In this document: positions 26,141 to 36,499 of the stretch, in pieces
Layout: each line of letters opens with the position of its first letter
How positions within the stretch are numbered: the first letter of the stretch is position 1
Notes under the pieces: generated by a model
Told to the model about the DNA's origin: nothing
The model's database searches: none
The model's input: only the letters and a program-made list of their open reading frames with translations
From: Escallonia rubra
Lineage: Eukaryota > Streptophyta > Magnoliopsida > Escalloniales > Escalloniaceae
DNA: 64,000 nt
Direction of reading: 5' to 3'
Assembly: GCA_033065855.1 (NCBI GenBank)
Contig: JAVXUO010000818.1
Span: 1-64,000 of the forward strand
Program-made: the position numbers and the translations under genes

Positions 26141-26154
26141 GCTGAATATTAAAA

Positions 26155-26560
26155 ATAAGGTGGCAGTTGTATTTTGACGGTGCAGCGAATAACAAGGTAC
26201 TTAGAGTAGGAATACTATTAATCTCGCCAGATGGAGCCCATTCACTTCTTGCCATCAAGTTGACTTTCAATGGTACTAACAACACCGCCGAATACAAAGC
26301 TTGTATTATCAGTTTAGAGATGGCCCTAAGCCTAGGAGTTCACGAGATCACAATATATGGAGATTCTGTGTTGATAATGTACCAGATTCAAGGAATGTGA
26401 AGAATTAGATATGAGTCTATATGCATACCATGTGCACCTAGAGAAGGTTGTAGACAAATTTGAGGATGTAGAATTCGATTACCTACCCTGACTCAAGAAC
26501 AATTTTTTCGATGCCTTAGCCACACTTGCCTTGATGGTGGATATACTTGAGGAACAGGAA
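26155..26560 (+). pseudogene. Second, archaeal-type RNase H of the Tat-like Gypsy
   Basis: LYFDGAANNKVLRVGILLIS, then NNTAEYKACIISLEMALSLG and IYGDSVLIMYQIQGM give the D-E-D pattern of an aRNH domain between the usual RNase H and integrase. This arrangement is known in the Tat lineage and is the main reason for that assignment. Confidence 0.75.
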
Positions 26561-26639
26561 GTAGAGCCATTGTGGTATAGAAAAGGGATCGACTAGCTTA
26601 TTGTCTCATAATAGCCCCCATAGAGGAGGACGGAGTAGT

Positions 26640-27890
26640 CAAACCTTGGTATGGTGATGTTTTGAATCTTATCCGGGACGGTAAACACCCGGATGGATGT
26701 TTTGCGAAAGACCATGTATCTTAGAGAAGGTGGGCCACACAGTTCATCATGTACAACCGATGGTTATACAAGAGACACTATAACGAAAAACACCTCCTGT
26801 GTGTGACCCAGAGAGAAAGCAGTCAGATCATGCATGATATACATTTAGGAGAGTGTGGAACACACATGAACGGCCATATGCTGGCGAAGAAAATTATTTG
26901 ACAGGGATATTATTAGTGTACAATAGAGCAAGACTACGTTGAGTATGTGAGAAGGTGTCATAAGATTCAGGTGTATGCCACATGCAACATCTTCCCCCTT
27001 GAAAGCTAAAGAACATGACATCTCTATGGCCTTTCTCAGTTTGGAGAATCAATTTGGGGAATAGACGTGATAGGGAAGATTGGTACTAAAGTCTCTAATG
27101 GACACCGGTTTATATTGGTGGCCATAGACTACTTCATGAAGTGGGTGGAAGCCGCTTCGTATGCCATACGTAATAGTAAGAAGGTGGCTCAATTCATTCG
27201 AATGGACATCATTTATCGGTATGGAGTGCCACTGGAATTGATCTCAGGCAACATGTTACATTTCGAAGGAGAAGTCACGGACCTAGCCGAAGAATATGGT
27301 CACTCGACATCGCTCATCACCCTACTGTCCACAAACCAATGGGGCTGTGGAAGTCACCAACAAGAATATTTAGAACATGCTGAGCAAGATGATGATTTCT
27401 ATAAGAGTTGGCCGGATAAGCTTCCCTATGCCTTCTGGGGCTATAGGACATCAGTAAGAAGGTCAACTGGAGCTACCCCCTATTCGCTAGTATATGGTAT
27501 GGAAGCCGTACACCCAGTAGTCTTGGAGGTCAATTCTCAGAGGATATTGTTGGAGAATCAGATAGTCGACGAAGATTGGGCGCGACACCGATTTAAAGAG
27601 TTGGCACTGGCAGATTAGAAGAGATTGAAAGCTCTATACCATATTCAGGGTTACTAGAAGCGAGTTGCTCGAGCTTTTAATAAGCGAGTGAAGAGATGTG
27701 GTTTGAAGGAAGGAGATTTGGTACTAAAAGAAAATATTGGACAAATCTGGAAGCCGCCAAGAAATTTGAACTCAACCGGTCAGGTCCCTATATGATCAAG
27801 CAAATCATGACTGGGGGTGCAATGTTATTAGTCGATTTAGATGGAATCGAGTTGTCACAACTAATCAACTTAGACTGACTAAAGAAATAT
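26640..27890 (+). pseudogene. Integrase region of the Tat-like Gypsy
   Basis: Core motifs include GIDVIGKIG, FILVAIDYFMKWVEAASYA, YRYGVPLELIS and PYAFWGYRTSVRRSTGATPY. The C-terminal segment has VYGMEAVHPV and a DLVLKENIG-like basic tail. A GGAGATACGTAGGTAGCC block at about 27,984, common downstream of Tat integrase, follows. Confidence 0.75.
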
Positions 27891-28929
27891 TATGCTTGAG
27901 TGAAATTTGTAAATAAACTACGACCAACCTGATCCTCTATAAGAATATTATTTCAGCTTACACATATCAATGTAACACTTAGATGGAGATACGTAGGTAG
28001 CCCGTAAAGTTACCTCGGGTGCGGTCAAATTTTCAATAAAGGTCATTTATTCCACTGGCTAAGATATAGACTACATTTCTGAGAAAAATAAAAATGCCCG
28101 CTAGGATGAAAACCCTGTAGAGGAGGCAATGGCGGAGCTACGCTTGTACGGGGGGGGGGGGTAATGTACCCCCTCAACTTCTAAAAAAAAAAATTTGCAT
28201 TTCACCCAGGTCTGGTTCTCTCTCTACAACTTGTCCTCATAGTCTCTCACCCACTCTCAAATTGCAGACGGCCAGCGACAGATACCATCCCCGACGGCAG
28301 ACACCACCTTCTCAGTCAACTCTTTCGGTTGAAGAGCTCAGATCTGAAACGAGTGGCCGAAGTGAAGCCTTGGAAAGGGACAATGGGTGGACCAGTGAGG
28401 ACGAGGAAGTATTCTTCTGTTCAGATCTGGAAGGATCAGTGACTGGCAAGTGGCGACGGTGAGGCGAGGACTCCACCGGCCAAGAACCGACTGTAGGCGA
28501 CAACGCGGCGACGATCGGCGATTTAGGTACGCATTTTTAGATTCTTAATTGATGATTTGCTTTCCTAATTGAGCATTTAGATTATTGATTGAGATTTTGT
28601 CAATTCTTTGATTACTCTTTGTTGCTTTCCCAAATTCTAATTGTTGTCCTAATAACGTCCAGGTGTGGTAATAATTTGATTAACACCTGCAATGGGCATA
28701 TCATGCTTTATGTAATACCCTGAAATTTTCTTTTCCTTGTGCGAAATTAATATTTTTGAATAATTAAGTTTGTGGTCTTTTGTTAACATTAAGAAAATGA
28801 ATTGGGACTGTTTCTGAAATTTTCGGTTAAATGAAAGTGGTTTCATTCGAATCAAAACTTATTGATTATAAAGTTTTTGAGTTCTGAAATATTTGGTCGA
28901 AGGAAAATAGTTAGGCTTCGAATAAAAAT

Positions 28930-29390
28930 GGTTTTCTGAAGTTTTAGTCGAATTTAAAAGGTTTTAGTCGACTAAAAGTGTTTTCGATCGACTAAAAGTG
29001 TTTCGGTCGACTAAAAAGTATTTAAATTGTGTAAAAATGGTTTTCTGGAGTTTTAGTCGAATTTAAAGGTTTTAGTCGACTAAAAGAGTGATTTCAGTCG
29101 ACTAAAAGTTTAGTCGATGAACAGTGATTTTTGAACAGTAATATGAACAATGATTTTGAATAGTAAATGTGAACAGTGATTGTGAACAGTGTTTTTGGAA
29201 AGCTTCGACTAAAAGTGAGTTTTAGTCGACTTAAAGTGTTTGATTCGACTAAAAGTGGGTTTTTAGTCGACTAAAAGTGGTTTAGTCGACTGAAAGTGAA
29301 ATGAAAAAAAAAAAATTCATTCGACTCAAAGTTTGTGTTTTAGTCGACTCAAAGTGTGTTTTAGTCGACTCAAAGTGTTTCATTCGAATG
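28930..29390 (+). promoter_or_regulatory. AGTCGACT palindrome array upstream of the TATA box in solo LTR D
   Basis: About eight perfect AGTCGACT cores, mostly inside TTTTAGTCGACTAAAAGTG, plus GATCGACT and GGTCGACT variants. The array ends about 30 bases before the TATA box. Confidence 0.75.
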
Positions 29391-30207
29391 CAAACTTAAA
29401 ATCTTTGTCCCTCTATATAAATAGTGTTCTATTTTCATTTCTAGCATTTTTTTTTGTTCTCTATTTATTTTCTTCTCCTTTGTACGAGAGAGAGAGAGAG
29501 AGAGAGGAAGAGGAAGAGAAAGAGAGAGATTGGAGAAGAAGGCTTGGAAAATTTTGGAAGCTCTAAGGAGGAGCTTAAGGATTTGTGACTCTCAAGAGGC
29601 TTGATTAAGGTAAGGGTTTACTTCCGAAAATTTGAATCAGCGATGGACCAATCGCTCATGTGAGTCTTTAGTTTCTTTTTGGAAATCTGAACTTCTTCGA
29701 ATTGAGTTAAGTGACGTTCTTTTCCCTTTGTTTTGACCATGGTTATGAATATCTCGTTGTCAATTCTATGATTTGTGAAAATCAAATTCCGTCAGATTTG
29801 TTTGACCTCAGAATATTGACGTATTGATATCGTCATTTCAGTGATTTATGATCGTTATTATTTTCGTGAACTCCACTTATTGTTTGACGAGTTCGTTGTT
29901 TGATAATGTGATTTTGAAACCTTTGATTTTGGTTTGATTTGTCCGATATTTGATAACGGTCATTTTGAGATTTTATTTTGGTGACTTTATGAGCCATGTC
30001 ACAGTGTATGTGACTTATTTCCGACTTACCCACGTGGATTGAAACGTGGGCTAGCTCAGGGGAGTTGAGCTAGAGATCGCGATCTTACTTTCCGAACCGG
30101 CCTCATATGTCAGGAGTGACGTATGTGACCACTTTCTAAATGGCTCTCTAGTGTCTGTTTCGATAGTATCTATTTCCGAACTCAGATATATTCTGACATT
30201 TGATATA

Positions 30208-30420
30208 TGGTTCTCTATTGTCTATTTCCGAACTCTGATATATTTTGGCATATGATATTCGGTCTGACATCTCTATTGTCTATTTCCGAACTCTGATATA
30301 TTTTGGCATATGATATTCGGTCTGACATCTCTAGTGTCTATTTCCGTACTCTGATATATTTTGGCATATGATATTCGGTCTGACATGTCTAGTGTCCGTA
30401 CTCTGATATAATTTGACATT
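30208..30420 (+). repeat. 58-bp tandem repeat in solo LTR D
   Basis: Unit boundaries at 30266, 30324 and 30382 are exactly 58 bases apart (units begin GACATCTCTA). Copies are nearly identical, with about three and a half units. A counterpart is not obvious in solo LTRs A-C. Confidence 0.85.
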
Positions 30421-31399
30421 TGAATTTGTTCTGACCTCAATTCAGTCGAAATTGGTGAGCCTTTGAAATATTGTCTGTTGAAACCTTTGTGTTTGTCTTT
30501 GTATTCAGAAGCATTTTTGACATTCGAAATCTGGTTTGATTATCTGTTCCGTTAAAACAAATTTGGTGCTTCCGAAATTTCATTTCTCTGTCATCTTTGG
30601 GTTCCGACTGATTGGTCCTTTGAGCGACCTTACTGGGCATTTGGCTCATTCCCTTATTGTTTTTCCTTTCAGGTGTTTAGTAGGTGGGATTTCAGATTTG
30701 AAGGGCTAGCTGTGTGACCAAAGTTAGCTGCCTTATTTCAGAGTTAGTATTGACATTTAAGTGTATTTAATTAGGACAAGTTGGTATTGTTTAGGTTTTG
30801 TTTTGAACTCCGTGTTGGAGTAAATTTTTGGATTGTATAAAGTTTTGAGCCCTATGACAGTTATTGATGTACTCTTGGAGTTATTAGTGAATGCTCTGAT
30901 TGACCGTTTGTGATATTATGATATTTTAAGGTTTTCTGATTTCGTTTGGGGGACTTTCGATATTGTTTCGTTTGGGATTATAGTGTATGCTCTGATTTAC
31001 CAATTTGAAGTCTTCTGATAATTATAAGATTTTATCTGATCTCTGTGTATTTCGGCATTAACGCTCCGTAAATAAATCCGGGGCGTTACACTTTAAAAGG
31101 GAAATTAACTCAATAGAGGAAGAAGTTGCTATGTGTTTGATGATGATGTCTAGAGGGGTCAAGAATTAGGATGGGATTAGTGATTCTGTACTTTTTGAAG
31201 GAAATTGTGAAAGGGGGGTGGAAGAAAATTTCTTGATTTTGTTTTAGGTTCTCCCAATGTTTTAGTTGAAAAGAATACATCTTAAGTTCATCTTGTTAGC
31301 TCATCTAAACTGTTTTCGTATCTGCCTTAATCCCATGAGATACCGTAAGCGGTATGGATACCTTTGAGACACCAAGAACTGATATGGATACCTTTGAGA

Positions 31400-31607
31400 C
31401 AATCTTGAATCCAAAGCTCGAAGAATGAGTAGGAAGCAGCCTATGAAGAACAGCTTTGGCTACAGATTCTTGTATCGATGAAAATGACCTTTGGGTGTTT
31501 AAACGTGTGAGTAAAGCCTCTATTGCTTCAGTGAGTGAAGGTGGTGATGATGATGAAGATAGAGCTAGTGAGAGAACTAATATTAGACACAATACTTGGG
31601 AAAGCAC
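31400..31607 (-). pseudogene. Captured alpha-N-acetylglucosaminidase (NAGLU-like) 5' exon fragment
   Basis: The minus frame starts with a signal-peptide-like stretch (MLSQVLCLILVLSLALSSSS). It continues EAIEALLTRLNTQRSFSSIQ and AVLHRLLPTHSSSFGFKIVS, which I recognise as the start of plant NAGLU proteins (lysosomal/vacuolar glycosidase family; RLLPTH and FKIVSK are typical). The rest of the enzyme is absent, and beyond FKIVSK the frame enters a short internal duplication. It lies wholly inside the hAT element, so it is a transduplicated fragment and not a working gene. Assignment is from memory of the family. Confidence 0.6.
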
Positions 31608-32299
31608 ATGTGTGTGGATTCTTGATTATGGAGTGATGTGAGATGATATGTTTATGGGTTCTTGATTAGTAGAATTACACGATGAAATCAACAAAAATTT
31701 GTCCTATACTCTATTTGTTAAGGCTTTGTGGCTTGGCAGGTGTACATGGGGTTTACTGTTTGGAGTTTCCTGTGATTATACATGGGTGTATGTAGGTAAC
31801 ACCTAGCCTAATGGCTAGGCACAATATGGCAAATCTATCTGACAAGCTAGATGGCTTTGTTTGTTAACTTCACAATATGAAGAAGTCAAATGAATGTTTC
31901 CGTGAAAGTTGACTGCATGAAGCTACTTATTTTCTATTTCAGACAGACATAGTGTAAATAAGTTGGTTTTTATGATTCTCTGGACGAGGTGAATGTTACC
32001 ATGAGACATATAATGCAAAGATCAACAAGTTTTTGTTTGTTTATTTTACTCGGCGCGTGGGTGCCTAGACTAGATGGTGGTTGTGATGTTACTTATTCTT
32101 AGCACCCCCTGGAGCAAATTCTTGGCTCCGCCGCTGAGAGGAGGCCTAGGCAAAAGTTAAGGCAAAGAAAAAATCAACTCAAAATGCTAGAAGAAATAAC
32201 AGAGCCCGCTAGAAGAAATAAAAAAGCCCGCTAGAATAGCATGGAAACCTGGAAGTCAATCATATTCTTGTAAGTCAACCTCTAGATATTAGGATCACA

Positions 32300-33870
32300 T
32301 CCTATGACATTTCTGCCTCGAAAGCCAGGCTTCGGTCCACTTTCTCAATCTCTATACCCTTGCGACTCCTACGATCAGACCGACTTGCGATATAAGCATC
32401 CATGTCAACTACCCAGTCCTGAGCAGCTTTGGTAGACAATGGCCTCTTTTGTTGTTTCTCCTTAGGCAATGAAGAAATGTGTCACCGGGGCTCATCAATT
32501 TGCAGAGGCCGTATCAGATTCTTGTCCATATCAAACCTCTTCGAACATTTGGGAACCGATCCAAGATAGCCTGATCCATGTGACCCAGATTTCTTCCTCA
32601 GCTTGAGGGTGACAAAAATTCTGAACTTTATACTCTGAGAAGATCTACCAGAATCAGACGCCTCGGGCTCAAATCCAATAACAACACGAGCTTCCTTTTT
32701 AGCTCCCTCTAGAGTCCTTATCTCATAGGCACTTAGGAAATCCCAGTTCAGCTCTGCCCCTTTTTTTTACTCTCCAATTCTAGTATATTCTCTCGAACCA
32801 AGGGCCAAAGACAATTGATATACTCTTCAAACAGCAACAGAGTAACCGGATCCATACAGTCGACAAAGGTGTCGCTCCTTATGAAACGTTCAAAATATGG
32901 ATGATAACCCCGATCCTTAAATCTGCTTTGATAATAGAAGGGTTAAGGTTGTTCACCATAGTGGCAAAGTTACTGTAAAAGTCTGAAACAACTTGCTTAT
33001 ACCCGTACTATTTCAAAATCTGTCAAGCAAAATAAAGAGATGAATAACGCAATCCCAAGAGAGAAACACATAAATATCTAGAGGTCTGCAGAGTAGGCTC
33101 ATGAACTCCCCACCAGTGACAGTACCAGCGCACATAGAAAAAGCAATTCCAATCTTCTATGCCAGAACAACATTAAAAGAGTAAGGGTCGGGAATGGAAA
33201 GAACAAGGACAATACTTCCCTTCAGTAGGAGCAGTTATCAATCACATGTGATCCAAGAGCCACATGTACAAAAGTAAGGGGCTACCCCTAAATTTGAGAC
33301 TTGGGTCCTCATGCCCGTTGGTAATACCTTTAATGGTCTCAGCCACCACTAACAAAATTAGGATTTTTCCTTTGGTAGACCTTGGACTAACAACTCAACC
33401 AGTCTCACAGCAGCAATACCATGGCCAACAATAGTGGCATATTTGGCCTTCAGACACAATGCTAGAGCCACAACCCGACCACATGCATACTTCATATCAC
33501 AGTTATCCGGTTTAGCAGAAAAATATTCTATTATGGGAGGAAGAAGAATGACCTTACCTTGGATGAAAGACCTAGCACGCTCTTACCTAACTCTCAGCAA
33601 ACCCATGAGGGCCTTAGCGTACCTGTCTTGGATGACCGGAATAGCAACGGGTAGATTAACAGGGGTATCTACCAGCTAAGAATTCTTCGTGGGTCGGGCA
33701 AAGTTCGTCCAACCAAAGCGGAAGACATGGTCATCGGTATCCCAGAACAACCACATTCCGCAAGCTCATGACAGACTTTAGATTGAATATCTTGTTGAAA
33801 GAATCAGCAAAGGCGCGAAATTGGAGCTCGAAGATTGTGGGATCATCTTAAAAAGCCATTGGAACTTCTT
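32300..33870 (-). pseudogene. Antisense coding remnant of the Tat-like element
   Basis: Minus-strand stretches include HVFRFGWTNF and NCDMKYACGRVVALALCLKA. They resemble the DUF7745-type accessory proteins common in plant repeats, but the match is weak. Broken in many places. It may be the distal part of the antisense gene whose better preserved part lies at 34,340-36,080. Confidence 0.35.
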
Positions 33871-34339
33871 CTGAGAGAATGAAACTCAAATGCCCTTCTA
33901 AAGGGATGAGTCTCGAATTTATAATGAGAGCCTTAAGTTGTATAGAGATAGCAATCGAATTGTTTTTTCTAAAACAAATTAGAAAATTTTATCGGAAGAA
34001 CCGGATGGTTTTCTATAAACCGACTGGTTTTCCTATTGGATTTGAATATTTTGGGAATCAATCTCTTTGATCAACCGTCTAGTCTTACCAGACAAATCAA
34101 ATTTTCTTTTGATCAACCGCTCGATTTTACCATAAAATCTGATTTGGTTTCTGATCAACCGGTTGATTTTATTCAAAAAATTAGTTTCTGATCAACCGGC
34201 TGATTTTATTCAAAAAATTAATTTTGCTACTGGCTAACCAGCCGATTAGTTAGTGCTTGTAAAAAATTAATTTTGCTACTGACTAATCATTCCCTAAGGG
34301 ACTCTAAGGTTTAATCTAGCTACTCTAATCCAAACTCAT

Positions 34340-36080
34340 CAACCCTTCTGAGTCTTCTTCGAACTGGCCTCCTCCTTGTCGCCGGTTCCCAAGGGTTCCT
34401 CACCTTCCTCTTCTTCGTCATCATCCTCTTATACTCATCCTCCTCGGCTTTGGGATTGGGGGACGACTCCACCACCACAATCTCGTCAGATTAGGGCTTC
34501 TTATAGGTCTTGCTGAAGACCGCGACAATTCAGGAGGATTTACGTCTCCGCTTTGGTGGAGGGCCTGGGGCTTTCTTCTTACTTTCAGTAGCAACTCTTT
34601 TGCCCTTGGATGGTGCTGACTCTGGTTTCCTCACCTTCTTTGTGAAAGTTCGGCTCGTCACCATTCTCTTCACCCAACTTCCCTTCAGAAGCACCAGAGC
34701 CCCTCCCATGGGAGTTTGAGTGGCAGTAGGAGGGGTCATGGGCTTTACGGAGGTCTCTCCTCCATTCGACCCACCTCTCAAAGGTGGCTTCAAGGGAGTA
34801 GGAGTAGATGCCTCCGTTGTCTCCGCAGGCGGCCCATACACCTCTAACAAGTCCCGAGAAGTAGATATCATGTCCTTTAGACTGTGTATCATCCGATAGG
34901 TAGCCTTTATCAGTGAGCATATGACCTACAATAAAAAAATGCATAGAACTAAAATCAAAAGAAAAATAGCAATCTGACCTCAGTTAACTTCTAGACTTTA
35001 TCAGACTTGGCCGAGCTCGTTGAGCTCGAAGACCTCAGAATCCTTCTTCGACTAGGGAATCAACTCCTGCTTCTCAGTCTTGCCCTTCAGGAAGACCGAC
35101 ACTATCCAGAGAGGGAACGCGATATCATCTGTAAACTCTGCCTCCTTTTCCCCTTCACCTTCCAGTCTCGGGCAGCCCTAGCCATTGTATTTTCCTCAGC
35201 CACTCTAGGTTGGGGGGGTGGGGAGGGGGGGCTAGGTTCTCTCTCATGAACACCTCGTAAGTACAAGGGTCATTTGACCATCTCAATGAGGATACACCGG
35301 TCCCCCTGACCAAGCTCTGCCTCAACCCCTTATCTAGAGTCCCTGTCTAGAACATCTCAAGGGGAGGGGCAGCTGGGACGCGGACCTCGACGTCTATGTG
35401 ATGTTGGAAGAGCACCTGCTCTCCCAGATAAATATCCTCTTGCAAGGGCCCAACCAACAACACCTTGCATTGGGTGAGGGCTAACTCCTCGGGATAGGCC
35501 TTAGCTCTTTCCCACCTGGACAGAGACGCCTGAAACAAAAAAAAAAAAAAAATAGTGAGTAGACATTTATTAATGAAAATTTAAAAACCATTTGAATTAC
35601 TCATCGGGCACAGCCTCAGCCCGTTGAAGCTGACTCGGTAGGCCTCCACTGAGGCCCTGTCCGTTCATCCCAAAAATTCCACCAGAACATCGTCGACTCA
35701 GTCTCCCCAGTGTGCCCTTCACCCAATTACGGAACACGTGATCTTAGGACCTTGAAAACCCAAACCCGTGAGCATACACAACAAGTGAGCCAAGATGTCT
35801 AAAAACATGCGTGAGAATAATTAGAAATTAACTCAAGAAGAGTACACATACCTCCCAGATGTCGCAATATCCCATAAAGCTTAGAGACTGCCTCCAGACA
35901 CTGTGCTGATAAAATGGTAAATATGAGCAGAGGCGAGGGTGCCCCAATCGTACTCCCCAATCTCTCCCACCTCCTCCAAGGCCCGTTGACACCATATCTG
36001 CACGGAGTCGTCTCTGTTTCTGAATAGAGTCTCCCCCAAGATATAGAGCAGAAACCCCCTAGTGTATTGATCAATCGTCA
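34340..36080 (-). pseudogene. Antisense plant-mobile-domain-like remnant of the Tat-like element
   Basis: On minus, from about 36,070, the residues TRGFLLYILGETLF, EVGEIGEYDWGTLA and later VYLLG/YLGEQV-type motifs resemble the plant mobile domain (PMD) found in MAIL1/MAIN proteins and in some Gypsy and Mutator elements. The tail is basic then acidic (34,340-34,900: KGKRVATESKKKAPGPPPKR). Orientation is opposite to gag-pol. It is broken in several places. The PMD call rests on motif resemblance only. Confidence 0.5.
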
Positions 36081-36099
36081 GACCATCGGCCCCCTAAAA

Positions 36100-36499
36100 A
36101 AATCATACCCTCGTAAAATCTGTTGCATCTGGGATGGTATTAGAATATAAGATGGTATTAAAATCTGTTGCATCTGGGATGGCTTTGACCAACTCTAATC
36201 AGAATCTAATTAGGATCCTAGAGGATCTCATGTCAATCTTGGCTGATAGAGTCAAAGCTTCTTTAGGATTCTGTCTAATGATTGATATGGTATGTGTCAT
36301 ATCAATAGTGAGCCAGTACGGGTTACGTGTCATAGCCGCCACGTGTCGTTCGTAGATTGGAGGGATATTTTTAGCTATATCATATGCCCCCTGCTTTTAC
36401 CAGCGTTTGATGAAGCGGGTGGAAGCACACTTTTTCCACTGGTGATAGCAAAATATGCCAAAAATAAAAGTGAATTTATTTGTCTGACATTTCAAGAGT
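36100..36499. other. Unassigned stretch before the hairpin array
   Basis: It contains a short duplication (AAATCTGTTGCATCTGGGAT twice, near 36,117 and 36,161) and CACGTG-type boxes near 36,341. No coding region. Confidence 0.3.

Larger units (their letters stand above)
28711..31090 (+). mobile_element. Solo LTR D (TGTAATACCCC family), long form
   Basis: It runs TGTAATACCCTGAAATTTTC...AATCCGGGGCGTTACA with perfect duplications CTTTA (28706-28710, 31091-31095). At 2,380 bp it is the longest of the four copies. It contains a large AGTCGACT array (28,930-29,380), TATATAAATAG at 29414-29424, a GA-rich leader, GAG|GTAAGG-type donors near 29,608 and a 58-bp tandem repeat near 30,208-30,420. No internal domain. 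Confidence 0.92.
28127..32136. mobile_element. hAT DNA transposon with captured host-gene fragment, split by solo LTR D
   Basis: The left end is CAATGGCGGAGCTACG. The right end, read on minus, is CAGCGGCGGAGCCAAG, typical of hAT termini. It is flanked by a perfect 8-bp duplication AGAGGAGG (28119-28126, 32137-32144). Removing solo LTR D (28711-31090 plus duplication) leaves about 1.6 kb. No transposase domain was recognised, so it is non-autonomous. It carries a piece resembling the first exon of a NAGLU-type gene on minus (about 31,400-31,607). Confidence 0.85.
951..36100 (+). mobile_element. Tat-lineage Gypsy LTR retrotransposon, old, broken, heavily nested
   Basis: The parts run in + order: 5' LTR, PBS-like TGGCGACTCC, leader, gag, retropepsin, reverse transcriptase, RNase H, a second (archaeal-type) RNase H, integrase, then an antisense coding region. 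A second RNase H before integrase is a known mark of the Tat lineage, and antisense genes 3' of integrase are known in some of its members. No 3' LTR matching 951-3608 was found, so the right boundary is approximate. Coding parts carry many breaks. Later insertions are solo LTRs A and C, a Copia at 4377-19395 and an hAT at 28127-32136. It is the oldest layer of this nest. Confidence 0.7.

Noticed and set aside
28262-28462. Small coding frame at the start of the hAT element
   Set aside because: No domain, charged low-complexity residues, overlapping frame on the other strand. It looks like untranslated leader.
34530-34892. 120-residue basic proline-rich protein as a host gene
   Set aside because: It lies in the antisense tail region of the Tat element next to PMD-like remnants and is low complexity.
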